In this document: positions 1 through 7,990 of the stretch, piece by piece
Layout of the letters: each line of letters opens with the position of its first letter
How positions within the stretch are numbered: position 1 is the first letter of the stretch
Assembly (NCBI RefSeq): GCF_000949475.1
Contig: NZ_JRHC01000001.1
Span: 682,001 to 746,000 of the forward strand
Source: Draconibacterium sediminis
GTDB taxonomy: Bacteria > Bacteroidota > Bacteroidia > Bacteroidales > Prolixibacteraceae
DNA length: 64,000 nt
Direction of reading: 5' to 3'
Made by a program: the position numbers and the translations under genes
The notes under the pieces: model-generated
Databases searched by the model: none
Told to the model about the DNA's origin: nothing
Seen by the model: only the letters and a program-made list of their open reading frames with translations

Positions 1-1473
1 ATGTTATCCTCACTCGATCCGTACACGAATTACATTTCGGAAGATCAGATGGAAGATTTCCGCTTTATGACTACCGGCGAATATGCAGGTATCGGAGCGC
101 TAATCAGCAAACAAAACGACAACATTATAATTGCCGAACCCTATGAAGGATTTCCGGCACAGAAATTTGGAATAAAAGCAGGTGACATTATTCTCGAGGT
201 TTCGGGAAAAGACACCAAAGATATGAATACCGAGGATGTAAGTTCGCTGTTGAAAGGACCCGCAAACAAACCGGTTTCCATAAAATTGCAGCGCCCCGGC
301 CAGAAAAAGCCTTTTACGGTTGATGTTGTTCGCGAGAAAATCAGTATCGATGCCGTTCCTTATTACGGCATGATCAATCAGAACACAGCCTACATTCGTT
401 TGTCGAATTTTACAACCAACTGTAGCGACGATGTTAAAAAGGCTTTCCTGGAATTAAAAGAAAATAACCCTGACGGCTTAATTCTCGATTTGCGCGGCAA
501 TCCCGGCGGGTTGTTGGTTGAAGCTGTAAAAATCGTAAACTTATTTGTGCCAAAAGGCGAAGAGATTGTAAGCACCCGCGGCAAAGTAAAACAATGGGAC
601 AAAGTGTATAAAGCAACGGCTGAACCTTTGGATACCACAATGAAAATTGCTGTTCTTGTAAACAGCGGATCGGCTTCGGCATCCGAAATTGTATCAGGAG
701 CTATTCAGGATCTCGACCGCGGAATTATTGTGGGTACGCGCACATTCGGAAAAGGATTGGTGCAAACCACGCGCGATTTAAGCTACAACACAAAACTTAA
801 GGTTACTACCGCTAAATATTACATACCGAGTGGCCGTTGTATTCAGGCGCTGGATTATTCGCACCGCAACGAAGACGGCAGTGTGGGCCATGTTCCCGAT
901 TCGCTGATTACCGAATTTACAACCAAAAAAGGCCGCAAAGTATACGACGGCGGTGGCGTTGTTCCCGATGTAAAAATTGAAGGCGACAGGCTGAGCAGTT
1001 TGAGTATTGAACTGGTTACCCGTTTTATGATTTTCGATTTTGCCACAAAATATTCAAACGAAAATGAAAGTATTCCTGAGCCGGAAGAATTTTCGATTAC
1101 CGACGACATTTACAAGCAGTTTGCCGATTTTGTTGAGCAAAGTGATTTTAAATACGAATCGGCATCTCAAGACGATCTGAAAGAGTTGTTGGAGACAGCA
1201 AAGCAGGAAAAATATTACGAGCTGGCAAAAGAAGAGTTTGATGCACTGGCAGCTAAAATTGAACCGGATCTGGATAAAGACTTATCGGTTTTCAGACCTG
1301 AAATCAGCGAGTTGCTGGAAAGCGAGATCGTTTCACGCTATTATTACCAAAAAGGATCGATAAGAGCATCGATTAACGACGATAAAGGAATAGTAAAAAC
1401 TATTGAGGCACTACATTCTGAAACAGCTTATGCTGCTTATTTTAAGCCAGGCCAGGTTGTTGGAGTGAATTAA
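1..1473 (+). CDS. S41 family C-terminal processing peptidase (5' truncated by window edge)
   Basis: Exported serine protease of the CtpA/Prc (S41) family, which trims or degrades periplasmic proteins from their C-terminus. Visible parts: a PDZ domain at about residues 25-110 (GIGALI, then GDIILEVSGKD), and the S41 core with RGNPGG near residue 165. By alignment with E. coli Prc the catalytic pair is Ser226 in SASASEI and Lys251 in TFGKG, 25 residues apart as in Prc. The first Met lies in the SLDPYTNYIS segment that is normally well inside the protein, so the signal peptide and true start lie upstream of the window. The C-terminal 150 residues are the extension usual in Bacteroidota members. 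A strong terminator follows. Confidence 0.93.
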   Translation: MLSSLDPYTNYISEDQMEDFRFMTTGEYAGIGALISKQNDNIIIAEPYEGFPAQKFGIKAGDIILEVSGKDTKDMNTEDVSSLLKGPANKPVSIKLQRPGQKKPFTVDVVREKISIDAVPYYGMINQNTAYIRLSNFTTNCSDDVKKAFLELKENNPDGLILDLRGNPGGLLVEAVKIVNLFVPKGEEIVSTRGKVKQWDKVYKATAEPLDTTMKIAVLVNSGSASASEIVSGAIQDLDRGIIVGTRTFGKGLVQTTRDLSYNTKLKVTTAKYYIPSGRCIQALDYSHRNEDGSVGHVPDSLITEFTTKKGRKVYDGGGVVPDVKIEGDRLSSLSIELVTRFMIFDFATKYSNENESIPEPEEFSITDDIYKQFADFVEQSDFKYESASQDDLKELLETAKQEKYYELAKEEFDALAAKIEPDLDKDLSVFRPEISELLESEIVSRYYYQKGSIRASINDDKGIVKTIEALHSETAYAAYFKPGQVVGVN

Positions 1474-1496
1474 GAAATACTGTTCGACACAGGATT

Positions 1497-1532
1497 AAAG
1501 GAGGTCTTTATTTTAAAGGTCTCCTTTTTTTT
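1497..1532 (+). terminator. Rho-independent terminator after S41 peptidase
   Basis: Inverted repeat AAAGGAG (1497-1503) / CTCCTTT (1521-1527) followed by an uninterrupted T run, 24 bases after the protease stop codon. Confidence 0.85.
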
Positions 1533-1649
1533 CAACCATACTGCCCGTTTGTTGTTTGAATAATTAAACTGAATCATTATCGCCCGCAAAACTTTTCAAA
1601 TCTTCCGGTTTTTAGTACTTTTCTAACTCCAATAGTTTGATAAAGAGTT

Positions 1650-2495
1650 ATGACATTTAAAGAGATTTTAAACATTGAATTATACAGCAAAGGAGATTTT
1701 GCAATTACAGTTTACAACATCTTTCTGATACTTGTTGTTGTTCTGATCACCTTAATAGCGCTGAAAATTATCCGCCGCTTCTTCAAACGTTTTATTAATA
1801 GGCAGGAAGCCGAACGGCGCTCTTACTGGTCGATTTACCTGATATTAAGGTATGTCGTCTGGGTAATTATAGTCGTTTTTCTTTTAGAATCTTCGGGGCT
1901 GAAAGTTTCGGTTTTACTGGCCAGTATTACCGCCCTGTTGGTGGGTGTTGGATTTGGTATTCAGCAACTGTTTAGCGATATCGCATCGGGGATTGTATTG
2001 CTGGTTGAACGAAACCTGCAAATCAACGATGTCATTCAGTTGCAAGACGGTACTGTGGGGCGGGTGATACATATCGGGTTGCGCACATCGCGGTTAAAAA
2101 CCCGCGACGATATTATTCTGGTTGTACCCAATTCGAATTTTGTAAACGATAAAATTATTAACTGGAGCCACATGGATTACAACACCCGATTTTCGGTTGA
2201 TGTTGGGGTCGCTTACGGATCAGATACTAAACTGGTAACACAGATTTTGCTTGATTGCGCTGCAAAAAACAACAATGTTTCGCTTTCGCCAAAACCCTTT
2301 GTCAGGTTTAAGAATTTTGGCGATTCGGCACTCGAGTTTCAGGTTTTCTTTTGGGTACGCGAGTCGTTTTGGGTTGAAAATACCAAGAGCGAAATACGCT
2401 ACGCCATTGATGATGAGTTCCGTAAAAATGGCGTACAAATTCCTTTCCCGCAGCGCGATATACATATTAAAAGTACCGTTGAACATGCAAAATAA
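1650..2495 (+). CDS. Small-conductance mechanosensitive channel (MscS family)
   Basis: Inner-membrane channel of the MscS family that opens under membrane tension to release osmolytes. Three hydrophobic segments lie at about residues 17-43, 58-82 and 85-120; the third is the pore-lining helix with the glycine/alanine-rich run GVGFGIQQLFSDIASG typical of TM3. After it comes the beta domain (VIQLQDGTVGRVIHIGLRT; VVPNSNFVNDKIINWS) and the mixed alpha/beta C-terminal domain. The 281-residue length matches E. coli MscS. A second MscS-type gene starts 24 bases downstream, so the two are probably co-transcribed. Confidence 0.93.
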   Translation: MTFKEILNIELYSKGDFAITVYNIFLILVVVLITLIALKIIRRFFKRFINRQEAERRSYWSIYLILRYVVWVIIVVFLLESSGLKVSVLLASITALLVGVGFGIQQLFSDIASGIVLLVERNLQINDVIQLQDGTVGRVIHIGLRTSRLKTRDDIILVVPNSNFVNDKIINWSHMDYNTRFSVDVGVAYGSDTKLVTQILLDCAAKNNNVSLSPKPFVRFKNFGDSALEFQVFFWVRESFWVENTKSEIRYAIDDEFRKNGVQIPFPQRDIHIKSTVEHAK

Positions 2496-2519
2496 TTTTG
2501 CATAAAACACACTGTTTAT

Positions 2520-3473
2520 ATGAAGAAAATTATAAAATTTATTGTCCCGTTTTTATTGCTGCTGGTAGCGGTATATTTTAAAATATTTGTTGAAAAAAGC
2601 GAACTGGTTTCACCCGATTGGTATTACTTTTTTAATAAAGTAGGTTCCATTTTACTTATTGTAAGTATTGCATGGGGTTTGATGGCCATTTTGCGTGCCT
2701 TTAAAAAGGTTATTCTTTCCAGATTAGATACATCGCAGGAAGATAATTTACGCCAGCGAAAGTTTCTTACGCAATTCAATATCATGGAAAGCATTATTTA
2801 TTTCCTGATCGTTTTAATTTCAATCGGAGCATCGTTAATGTTGTTCGAAGAGGTGAGACAGCTGGGAATCAGTCTTTTTGCCTCGGCTGGTGTTGCCGGT
2901 ATTATTATTGGTTTTGCGGCGCAAAAGCTTATTGCAACTGTTTTGGCCGGTTTACAAATTGCCATTACGCAGCCCATCCGTATCGATGATGTGGTTATTA
3001 TTGAAAATGAATGGGGGAGAATTGAAGAGATTACACTTACCTACGTGGTTGTAAAAATCTGGGATCAGCGCCGTTTGGTGGTGCCATCCACCTATTTTTT
3101 CGAAAAACCATTTCAGAACTGGACACGCAACACTTCCGAGATTTTGGGAACCGTGTTTTTATATACCGATTATCATGTGCCCTTTGATGCCTTACGCGAA
3201 GAGCTGACGCGTCTGCTCGAGAGCACACCGCTGTGGGATAAACGGGTGAATGTATTGCAAGTTACCGACGCCAAAGAATATGGGGTTGAAATACGTGCTT
3301 TGGTAAGTGCCAAAGACTCGCCAACAGCGTGGGATTTGCGCGTTTTTATCCGCGAAAAAATGATTGAATTTATTCAGAAAAACTACCCCGAAAGTTTACC
3401 GCGTACACGTGTTGTTTTTGAGCAGGGAGAACAAAAGTCAACCACTAATATACCAAGCAAGAAAAAAGCCTAA
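2520..3473 (+). CDS. MscS-like mechanosensitive channel, divergent paralogue
   Basis: Second MscS-family membrane protein. Hydrophobic stretches at about residues 5-24, 38-62, 88-112 and 118-150; the last corresponds to the pore helix but is more divergent (GVAGIIIGFAAQKLIATVLAG). The beta domain follows (DDVVIIENEWGRIEEITLTYVVVKIWD and VVPSTYFFEKPFQNWTRN). Its 317 residues and extra N-terminal helix distinguish it from the upstream paralogue. The C-terminus is hydrophilic and Lys-rich. It ends four bases before the ATG of the next gene, so a three-gene operon is likely. Confidence 0.9.
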   Translation: MKKIIKFIVPFLLLLVAVYFKIFVEKSELVSPDWYYFFNKVGSILLIVSIAWGLMAILRAFKKVILSRLDTSQEDNLRQRKFLTQFNIMESIIYFLIVLISIGASLMLFEEVRQLGISLFASAGVAGIIIGFAAQKLIATVLAGLQIAITQPIRIDDVVIIENEWGRIEEITLTYVVVKIWDQRRLVVPSTYFFEKPFQNWTRNTSEILGTVFLYTDYHVPFDALREELTRLLESTPLWDKRVNVLQVTDAKEYGVEIRALVSAKDSPTAWDLRVFIREKMIEFIQKNYPESLPRTRVVFEQGEQKSTTNIPSKKKA

Positions 3474-3477
3474 AGCA

Positions 3478-3906
3478 ATGAAGATCTATTTTGCCGGTTC
3501 AATACGCGGAGGCCGACAGGATGCCGGCCTTTACGAACAAATTATTCAGTACCTGAAAACCTTTGGCGAAGTGCTAACTGAGCATGTTGGCGATCCCTCG
3601 TTAACCAGTGCAGGCGACGACGGACCAAACGATCAGTTCATTCATGATCGTGATTTGGAATGGCTGCAAAGTTCCGATGTAATTGTGGCCGAAGTAACTG
3701 CAGTGTCGATGGGAGTTGGTTACGAAGTTGGCAGGGCTGTGGAAATGGGTAAGCCGGTACTTTGTCTTTTTCGGGAAGGAACGAGTTCTAATTTATCGGC
3801 AATGATCGCAGGCTGTAGCGATGTTGAGTTGATTTATTATTCAGAATTTGAGGAACTTAGAAAGCCACTTCAACAATATCTTTTTTCTTTTAACGCGTCT
3901 AAATAA
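3478..3906 (+). CDS. 2'-deoxynucleoside 5'-phosphate N-hydrolase (DNPH1/Rcl-like)
   Basis: Cytosolic enzyme of the nucleoside 2-deoxyribosyltransferase fold that by family cleaves the N-glycosidic bond of deoxynucleoside monophosphates, giving base and deoxyribose 5-phosphate. The protein, read from the ATG at 3478, is strikingly like animal DNPH1: YFAGSIRGGR at 4-13, TEHVGDPSL, IHDRDLEWLQSSDVIVAEV, and MGVGYEVGRAV with the likely catalytic Glu83; Ser107 in NLSAMI matches the phosphate-binding Ser. An upstream ATG in the same frame would lie inside the MscS gene and is rejected because homology begins exactly at MKIYFAGS. A role in cleaning the nucleotide pool is inferred. Confidence 0.85.
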   Translation: MKIYFAGSIRGGRQDAGLYEQIIQYLKTFGEVLTEHVGDPSLTSAGDDGPNDQFIHDRDLEWLQSSDVIVAEVTAVSMGVGYEVGRAVEMGKPVLCLFREGTSSNLSAMIAGCSDVELIYYSEFEELRKPLQQYLFSFNASK

Positions 3907-4023
3907 CTGCAGGAAAATCAGGGGGAATAGATTTTTTAATTTTTCATTGCGTCCTTTTGACAAAATCAATTATCTTGTGTCCAATTTCGAAAAAAAATTG
4001 ATCACGAATAAAAATCTAAACCT

Positions 4024-5430
4024 ATGGATTCAAAGAAATCTAATCAATTAGACCGAAGGAAATTTCTTGGTCTTTCAGCACTGGGATTATCCAGTTTGAC
4101 CATCCTTCCAAGTTGGACTATCAATGGCATTAAAATCGCTCCAAGCGACAGAGTTACAATGGGTTTTATTGGCCTTGGTCAGCAAGGTATGAATGACTTC
4201 CGAAGTTTCTCGGCAGTTCCCGGAGTAGAAGTTGTTGCAGGTTGCGATGTTGACAGCATGAAAACAGAACGTTTTAAACGTACGGTTGAAGAATGGCAAC
4301 AATCGTTGGGATTATCTCCTCGTGTGGATAAGTACGAACAATATGAAGAACTGCTTGAGCGCAAAGACATCGATGCAGTAGAAATTTGTACGCCCGACCA
4401 CTGGCATGCTTTACAAACCATTCACGCTTGCCAGGCCGGTAAAGACGTGTATGTTCAGAAACCACTTTCGTTTACTATTGTTGAAGCCGAAAAAATGGTT
4501 CGCGTGGCAAACGATACAAAACGTATCGTTCAGGTAGGTAGTCAGCAGCGTTCAAGTGCCGAATTCCAAAAAGCTATCGCATTGGTTCAAAGTGGCGCTA
4601 TTGGTCACATCGATAAAGTTTATGCTAAAGTTGGCGATCCGCCGGCACCGCTTGATTTACCTGAGATGAAAGTTCCCGGTAACCTGAACTTCAACCTTTG
4701 GATGGGACCATTAAATGATCCTAAAATACATTACCACCCTGATCTTTGTCCTCCTATTTCGCTCGATCCGGCGGAAAGAGAAAAATTGTGGGGTGCATGG
4801 CGTTGGTACCGCGAAACCGGTAACGGATTTACTGCCGACTGGGGGGCGCACATGTTCGATATTGCACAGGCTGCTATTGGTATGGACGGTTCGGGTCCAG
4901 CAGAAATTATTCCTAAAGGAGTTGACGGTGCCGATTACCTGACATTTAAATACCTGAACGGTGTGGTAATGACAGAACAACCGTACCTGGAAGATATGCC
5001 AAATGCGCAGGGTATTAAATTCGTCGGCGACGATGGTTGGATTGAAGTAGCTCGCGGATACCTGGCTTGTTCAAAATCAGAATTAGTTCCTGATGAGTTA
5101 AGAGGCCGCCGTCCAAGAAATCTGACTCCGGAAGAGCGCAGAAAAATGTTCGAAGAAATGCAGAAAGCACAGGCAAAAGGCGGTGGCAGCTTCGAGATCA
5201 GTTCTCCACACATGGACGATTTCATCAGCTGTGTTCGTTCTCGTCAAAAACCAATTGCTCCGGTTGAAGTAGGTGCAAGTACCGCTATCACTTGTTGTTT
5301 AGGAAATATGGCTACTGAATTACAACGTTCAGTAAAATGGAATCCTGCAACCCACAGCTTCGGAACCGATAAAGAAGCATGGAACCACCGTTTGTATGAT
5401 TACGAATACCGTGGTTCATATAAACTATAA
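4024..5430 (+). CDS. Gfo/Idh/MocA family oxidoreductase with Tat signal
   Basis: NAD(P)-dependent sugar or cyclitol oxidoreductase exported by the Tat pathway. The N-terminus has the twin-arginine motif DRRKFLG at 10-16 followed by a hydrophobic stretch; the Rossmann motif GFIGLGQQG is at about 47-55. CTPDHWHA (122-129) and KDVYVQKPLS (140-149) are family motifs, but the usual EKP is QKP here (Gln145-Lys146-Pro147), as in a recognised exported subgroup. His-rich substrate-side motifs include TADWGAHMFDIAQ. The isomerase gene starts 20 bases downstream, so both likely act on the same carbohydrate in the periplasm, which is inference. Confidence 0.9.
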   Translation: MDSKKSNQLDRRKFLGLSALGLSSLTILPSWTINGIKIAPSDRVTMGFIGLGQQGMNDFRSFSAVPGVEVVAGCDVDSMKTERFKRTVEEWQQSLGLSPRVDKYEQYEELLERKDIDAVEICTPDHWHALQTIHACQAGKDVYVQKPLSFTIVEAEKMVRVANDTKRIVQVGSQQRSSAEFQKAIALVQSGAIGHIDKVYAKVGDPPAPLDLPEMKVPGNLNFNLWMGPLNDPKIHYHPDLCPPISLDPAEREKLWGAWRWYRETGNGFTADWGAHMFDIAQAAIGMDGSGPAEIIPKGVDGADYLTFKYLNGVVMTEQPYLEDMPNAQGIKFVGDDGWIEVARGYLACSKSELVPDELRGRRPRNLTPEERRKMFEEMQKAQAKGGGSFEISSPHMDDFISCVRSRQKPIAPVEVGASTAITCCLGNMATELQRSVKWNPATHSFGTDKEAWNHRLYDYEYRGSYKL

Positions 5431-5450
5431 ATCATCCAACAAAAAACCTA

Positions 5451-6383
5451 ATGGATAAAAGAGAATTTTTGAAAAAAATGGGGCTGCTTACCGCCGGAGG
5501 TATGGTAGCTGGCTCGATAAAGCCTGCAAGTGCTGCCGCTATGGTTGGCATGGGCAAAAAGGAAATTGGTTTGCAAATTTATTCTCTGGGAAGGGAATTG
5601 ACTGCCGATGTTCCGAATGGCTTGAAAAAAATAAAGGATATTGGCTACAGCGCCATTGAACTGGCTGGTTACGGCAATCGCAAAATGGGAGAATATTCGG
5701 TTGAAGAATACAAAAAACTGGCCGACGATGCAGGTTTGAAAATTACCAGCTCGCACGTAAATCCTCCTACCCGCGATATCACCAAAGATAAACTGGGTGA
5801 GATTGCCGATTTCTGGAAACAAACCGTTGAAGATCATGTGAAATTTGGGGTGAAAACGTTGGTTCAGCCAATGATGCCAAATGTACCAACACATGACGCT
5901 GTAAAAGTGGTTTGCGAATCGTTTAACAAGGCCGGTGAAATTGCAAAATCAGCCGGAATTAAGTTTGGTTACCACAACCATAGCATGGAATTCGGACGTG
6001 TTGTAAAACCGGAAGACAAGGATAAACCACGCAATCCGTGGATGCCTGTGGGTGATGTTATTTACGACCTGTTCCTGAATGGTACCGAGCCGGATTTGGT
6101 ATTCTTCGAAATGGATGTTTACTGGACGGTTATGGGCGCAAACGATCCGCTGGAGTACTTCGAAAAGTATGCCGGTAGGTTCCCTGTGCTGCATATTAAA
6201 GACCGCTCGGTTCTTGGCCAGTCGGGAATGATGAACTTTAAAAACATCTTTAACAAAGCTTACGATAATGGACTGGAAGCTTTTTATGTGGAACTGGAAG
6301 GAATCAGAGGCGGAAGTATGACACAGTTTGAAGGTGTTGAAAAATGTTTCGATTATTTAAATGACGCTTCATTCGTGAAGTGA
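5451..6383 (+). CDS. Sugar phosphate isomerase/epimerase-like TIM-barrel protein, exported
   Basis: Member of the AP-endonuclease-2/xylose-isomerase-like TIM-barrel family, often annotated sugar phosphate isomerase/epimerase. The N-terminus (DKREFLKKMGLLTAGGMVAGS) looks like a Tat-type signal with Lys-Arg in place of Arg-Arg, followed by an Ala-rich cleavage region. Metal-site candidates are the Glu in YSAIELAGYG, GYHNHSMEF, FFEMDVYW and LHIKD, with a final Glu in FYVELEG. It sits 20 bases behind the Gfo/Idh/MocA gene, the common pairing in Bacteroidota, and is followed by a terminator, so the two form a bicistronic unit. Substrate unknown. Confidence 0.87.
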   Translation: MDKREFLKKMGLLTAGGMVAGSIKPASAAAMVGMGKKEIGLQIYSLGRELTADVPNGLKKIKDIGYSAIELAGYGNRKMGEYSVEEYKKLADDAGLKITSSHVNPPTRDITKDKLGEIADFWKQTVEDHVKFGVKTLVQPMMPNVPTHDAVKVVCESFNKAGEIAKSAGIKFGYHNHSMEFGRVVKPEDKDKPRNPWMPVGDVIYDLFLNGTEPDLVFFEMDVYWTVMGANDPLEYFEKYAGRFPVLHIKDRSVLGQSGMMNFKNIFNKAYDNGLEAFYVELEGIRGGSMTQFEGVEKCFDYLNDASFVK

Positions 6384-6404
6384 TCCTAACCAAGTTAAAT
6401 ACAT

Positions 6405-6434
6405 AAACGGGTGCGTTTTCGCATCCGTTTTTTT
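6405..6434 (+). terminator. Terminator after isomerase gene
   Basis: Stem AAACGGGTGCG (6405-6415) / CGCATCCGTTT (6420-6430) with one G-T pair and a seven-T run, 21 bases after the isomerase stop. Confidence 0.85.
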
Positions 6435-6805
6435 GTGCCTATTCGGATTATATGAAAAGCTGGTGCAAATGGGACACAACTACAAAGCTGCGACCTCGGC
6501 CGGTGAGCCGGAAAACAAGTGGTGACGGCGTTAAAAAATTACTGCTGTTTGAGGAGGTACGACGAGTTTCAGGAATTTTAGCCGGCATCGCGTAGTTTTT
6601 CCGAGTGAAGTGGGCGCAGTCTTGGGTTTTGTGTTTACTATTTGGGCTAAGCCAAATAGTAAAATCCGCCCGATAGGGCAAAGGCAAGTTTTATGATTTT
6701 GCTTATATAACAGCTTCATAAAAACCTGGAGAATCGGATGAAATTTAATTTCGAACAAAGATAGAAATGCGACTTTTTTGCAAAATGGAAATATGAATAC
6801 ACCAT
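6435..6805. repeat. Gene-less stretch with a candidate dispersed repeat and 12-bp inverted repeat
   Basis: No convincing gene. About 6480-6730 is more GC-rich than ordinary intergenic DNA here and contains the perfect inverted repeat TTTACTATTTGG (6634-6645) / CCAAATAGTAAA (6652-6663) around a six-base loop. The run resembles noncoding elements that recur between genes in Bacteroidota, but I can see only one copy here, so the repeat identity is from memory. Short ORFs on the minus strand have no recognisable product. Confidence 0.35.
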
Positions 6806-7207
6806 TTAACCAACAGGTGCAAGCACATTAAACGGATACCATGGCAGGTTTCGTGCAATCCAAAACAGAATAACTATCGCTAAAACAATTAAGGGCGTTT
6901 GTTTTTTGTAAAACAAGTTAGGTAGTTTCCACCCAAAAGCTTTATTCAGTAGAGGATACAAGTAGTGATACAAAATAAATAACGCCGCCGGAAGAAACAA
7001 AAAGTTATAGCCCACTACACCGGCAAAATCAAAATGCAACAAACTGTGTAAAGCGCGTTGCGAGCCGCATCCCGGGCAATAGCCCCCGGTTAATGAATGA
7101 AAGAGGCATTGCGGGAATATTTCGTGTTGGGCAGGGTCGAGTACAAAAAAAAGAACTGCTACCCCAATAATTAAGAGTAGCAGTATGCTATTGATTGTTC
7201 GTTTCAT
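6806..7207 (-). CDS. DUF2752 family small membrane protein
   Basis: Integral membrane protein of 133 residues of the DUF2752 family, function unknown. The hallmark CPGCGSQRA lies between the first hydrophobic segment (residues 6-24) and a second one (about 62-82); a third is at about 108-125. The paired cysteines of CPGCG could bind metal or be redox active, but nothing in the sequence settles this. It begins 3 bases after the CD225 gene ends, so the two are translated from one message; DUF2752 and CD225 genes often neighbour each other in Bacteroidota, which suggests a shared membrane role. Confidence 0.85.
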   Translation of the reverse strand: MKRTINSILLLLIIGVAVLFFVLDPAQHEIFPQCLFHSLTGGYCPGCGSQRALHSLLHFDFAGVVGYNFLFLPAALFILYHYLYPLLNKAFGWKLPNLFYKKQTPLIVLAIVILFWIARNLPWYPFNVLAPVG

Positions 7208-7210
7208 TTA

Positions 7211-7504
7211 CTACATATTAAAAGCCCCCTGCATAATTCCTGCAAGTACGCCAAAAATCGATAGTATTACTGCTAAAATTACCCAGGCCAAACCGGCTGC
7301 AAACGACACCCAGGCCCACAATTTGGCATTTCTACTGGCCGACAGGGCTGCCTCGTAATTTCCGGCATTCCAGTGCGAATTTACCTGCGCGGCAAAAACA
7401 ATGGCTACAATCCCAAATATTTTTCCGCAAAACAGTGTGGTAAGAATGGCAAATACCAGGTAATTAGGTGGCGGTACTTGCGGGTGATTTACTTGTTCGT
7501 TCAT
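7211..7504 (-). CDS. CD225/dispanin family small membrane protein
   Basis: 97-residue protein of the CD225 (dispanin, IFITM-like) superfamily, read from the ATG at 7504; a longer in-frame reading to 7564 adds residues unlike the family. Pattern: Pro-rich hydrophilic N-terminus (QVPPPNYLVFAI), first membrane helix with LTTLFCGKIFGIVAIVFA, a connecting loop with YEAALSASRNAKLWAW, and a second helix. The loop order and spacing are the family signature. First gene of a two-gene unit with DUF2752. Bacterial function is unknown. Confidence 0.85.
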   Translation of the reverse strand: MNEQVNHPQVPPPNYLVFAILTTLFCGKIFGIVAIVFAAQVNSHWNAGNYEAALSASRNAKLWAWVSFAAGLAWVILAVILSIFGVLAGIMQGAFNM

Positions 7505-7668
7505 GATAAGTAGTTTTTTAAGACTTGATGAAAGCAAAGTTAAACGAACGAATAAGTATAACAAAGTATATGTTGCAAAATACAGTCTGAAATTTAACCT
7601 TATATATACTGAAAGTTAAACTAAATCTTAAAATATATTAAAATCAACCATCAATTTATTGTCTGAAG

Positions 7669-7697
7669 TTGATGTGATTCGATTCACATTATTTTTG
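7669..7697 (+). promoter_or_regulatory. Candidate promoter of a small RNA
   Basis: TTG at 7669-7671 and TATTTTTG at 7690-7697, an 18-base spacing, fit the Bacteroidota -33/-7 promoter. Nothing protein-coding lies directly downstream, but a strong terminator does. Confidence 0.4.
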
Positions 7698-7701
7698 CAA
7701 T

Positions 7702-7786
7702 CCTTATGGATTAAGTAGCAGAAGGCACTTTTTCCATAGATTTTAAGTTTTGGTAGAATGCCATCCGGAGGGGTGGCATTTTTTTT
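7702..7786 (+). ncRNA. Candidate small RNA ending in a strong terminator
   Basis: About 85 nucleotides between the promoter-like pair and an intrinsic terminator with stem TGCCATCC (7759-7766), loop GGAG and GGGTGGCA (7771-7778), then eight T. The terminator points rightward although no rightward gene precedes it, which is why a short independent transcript is proposed. No known RNA family recognised. Confidence 0.35.
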
Positions 7787-7990
7787 AGAGGCTATCCATT
7801 TTGCAGTTGTAGGCTTTTTCGGAATAGCGCAATTAAGAAACCACCCCAACAACAGAGAACAAAACTATGTAAATACCCTGGCAGTGTTGAGATACGTTAA
7901 CAACTAATTAACACGCATGGATTAAACTAAAAACGGAATAAACGGTCTTAATATAGTGAAAACAAACAAAAGGAAACAATTTAAACAGTA

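Larger units (their letters stand above)
7505..7990. other. Gene-less stretch between CD225 and TonB receptor genes
   Basis: 486 bases, AT-rich, with no credible protein gene. The left part should hold the promoter for the leftward CD225/DUF2752 unit. The centre holds a candidate small RNA with its own promoter and terminator (listed separately). The right part (about 7860-7990) is the probable leader of the TonB receptor; I see no clean TAnnTTTG box there. Confidence 0.5.

Noticed and set aside
5448-5894. 148-codon frame antisense to the sugar isomerase
   Set aside because: Covered by a well-supported gene; no signature.
7628-7852. 74-codon minus-strand frame
   Set aside because: Crosses the candidate small RNA terminator and lacks any protein feature.
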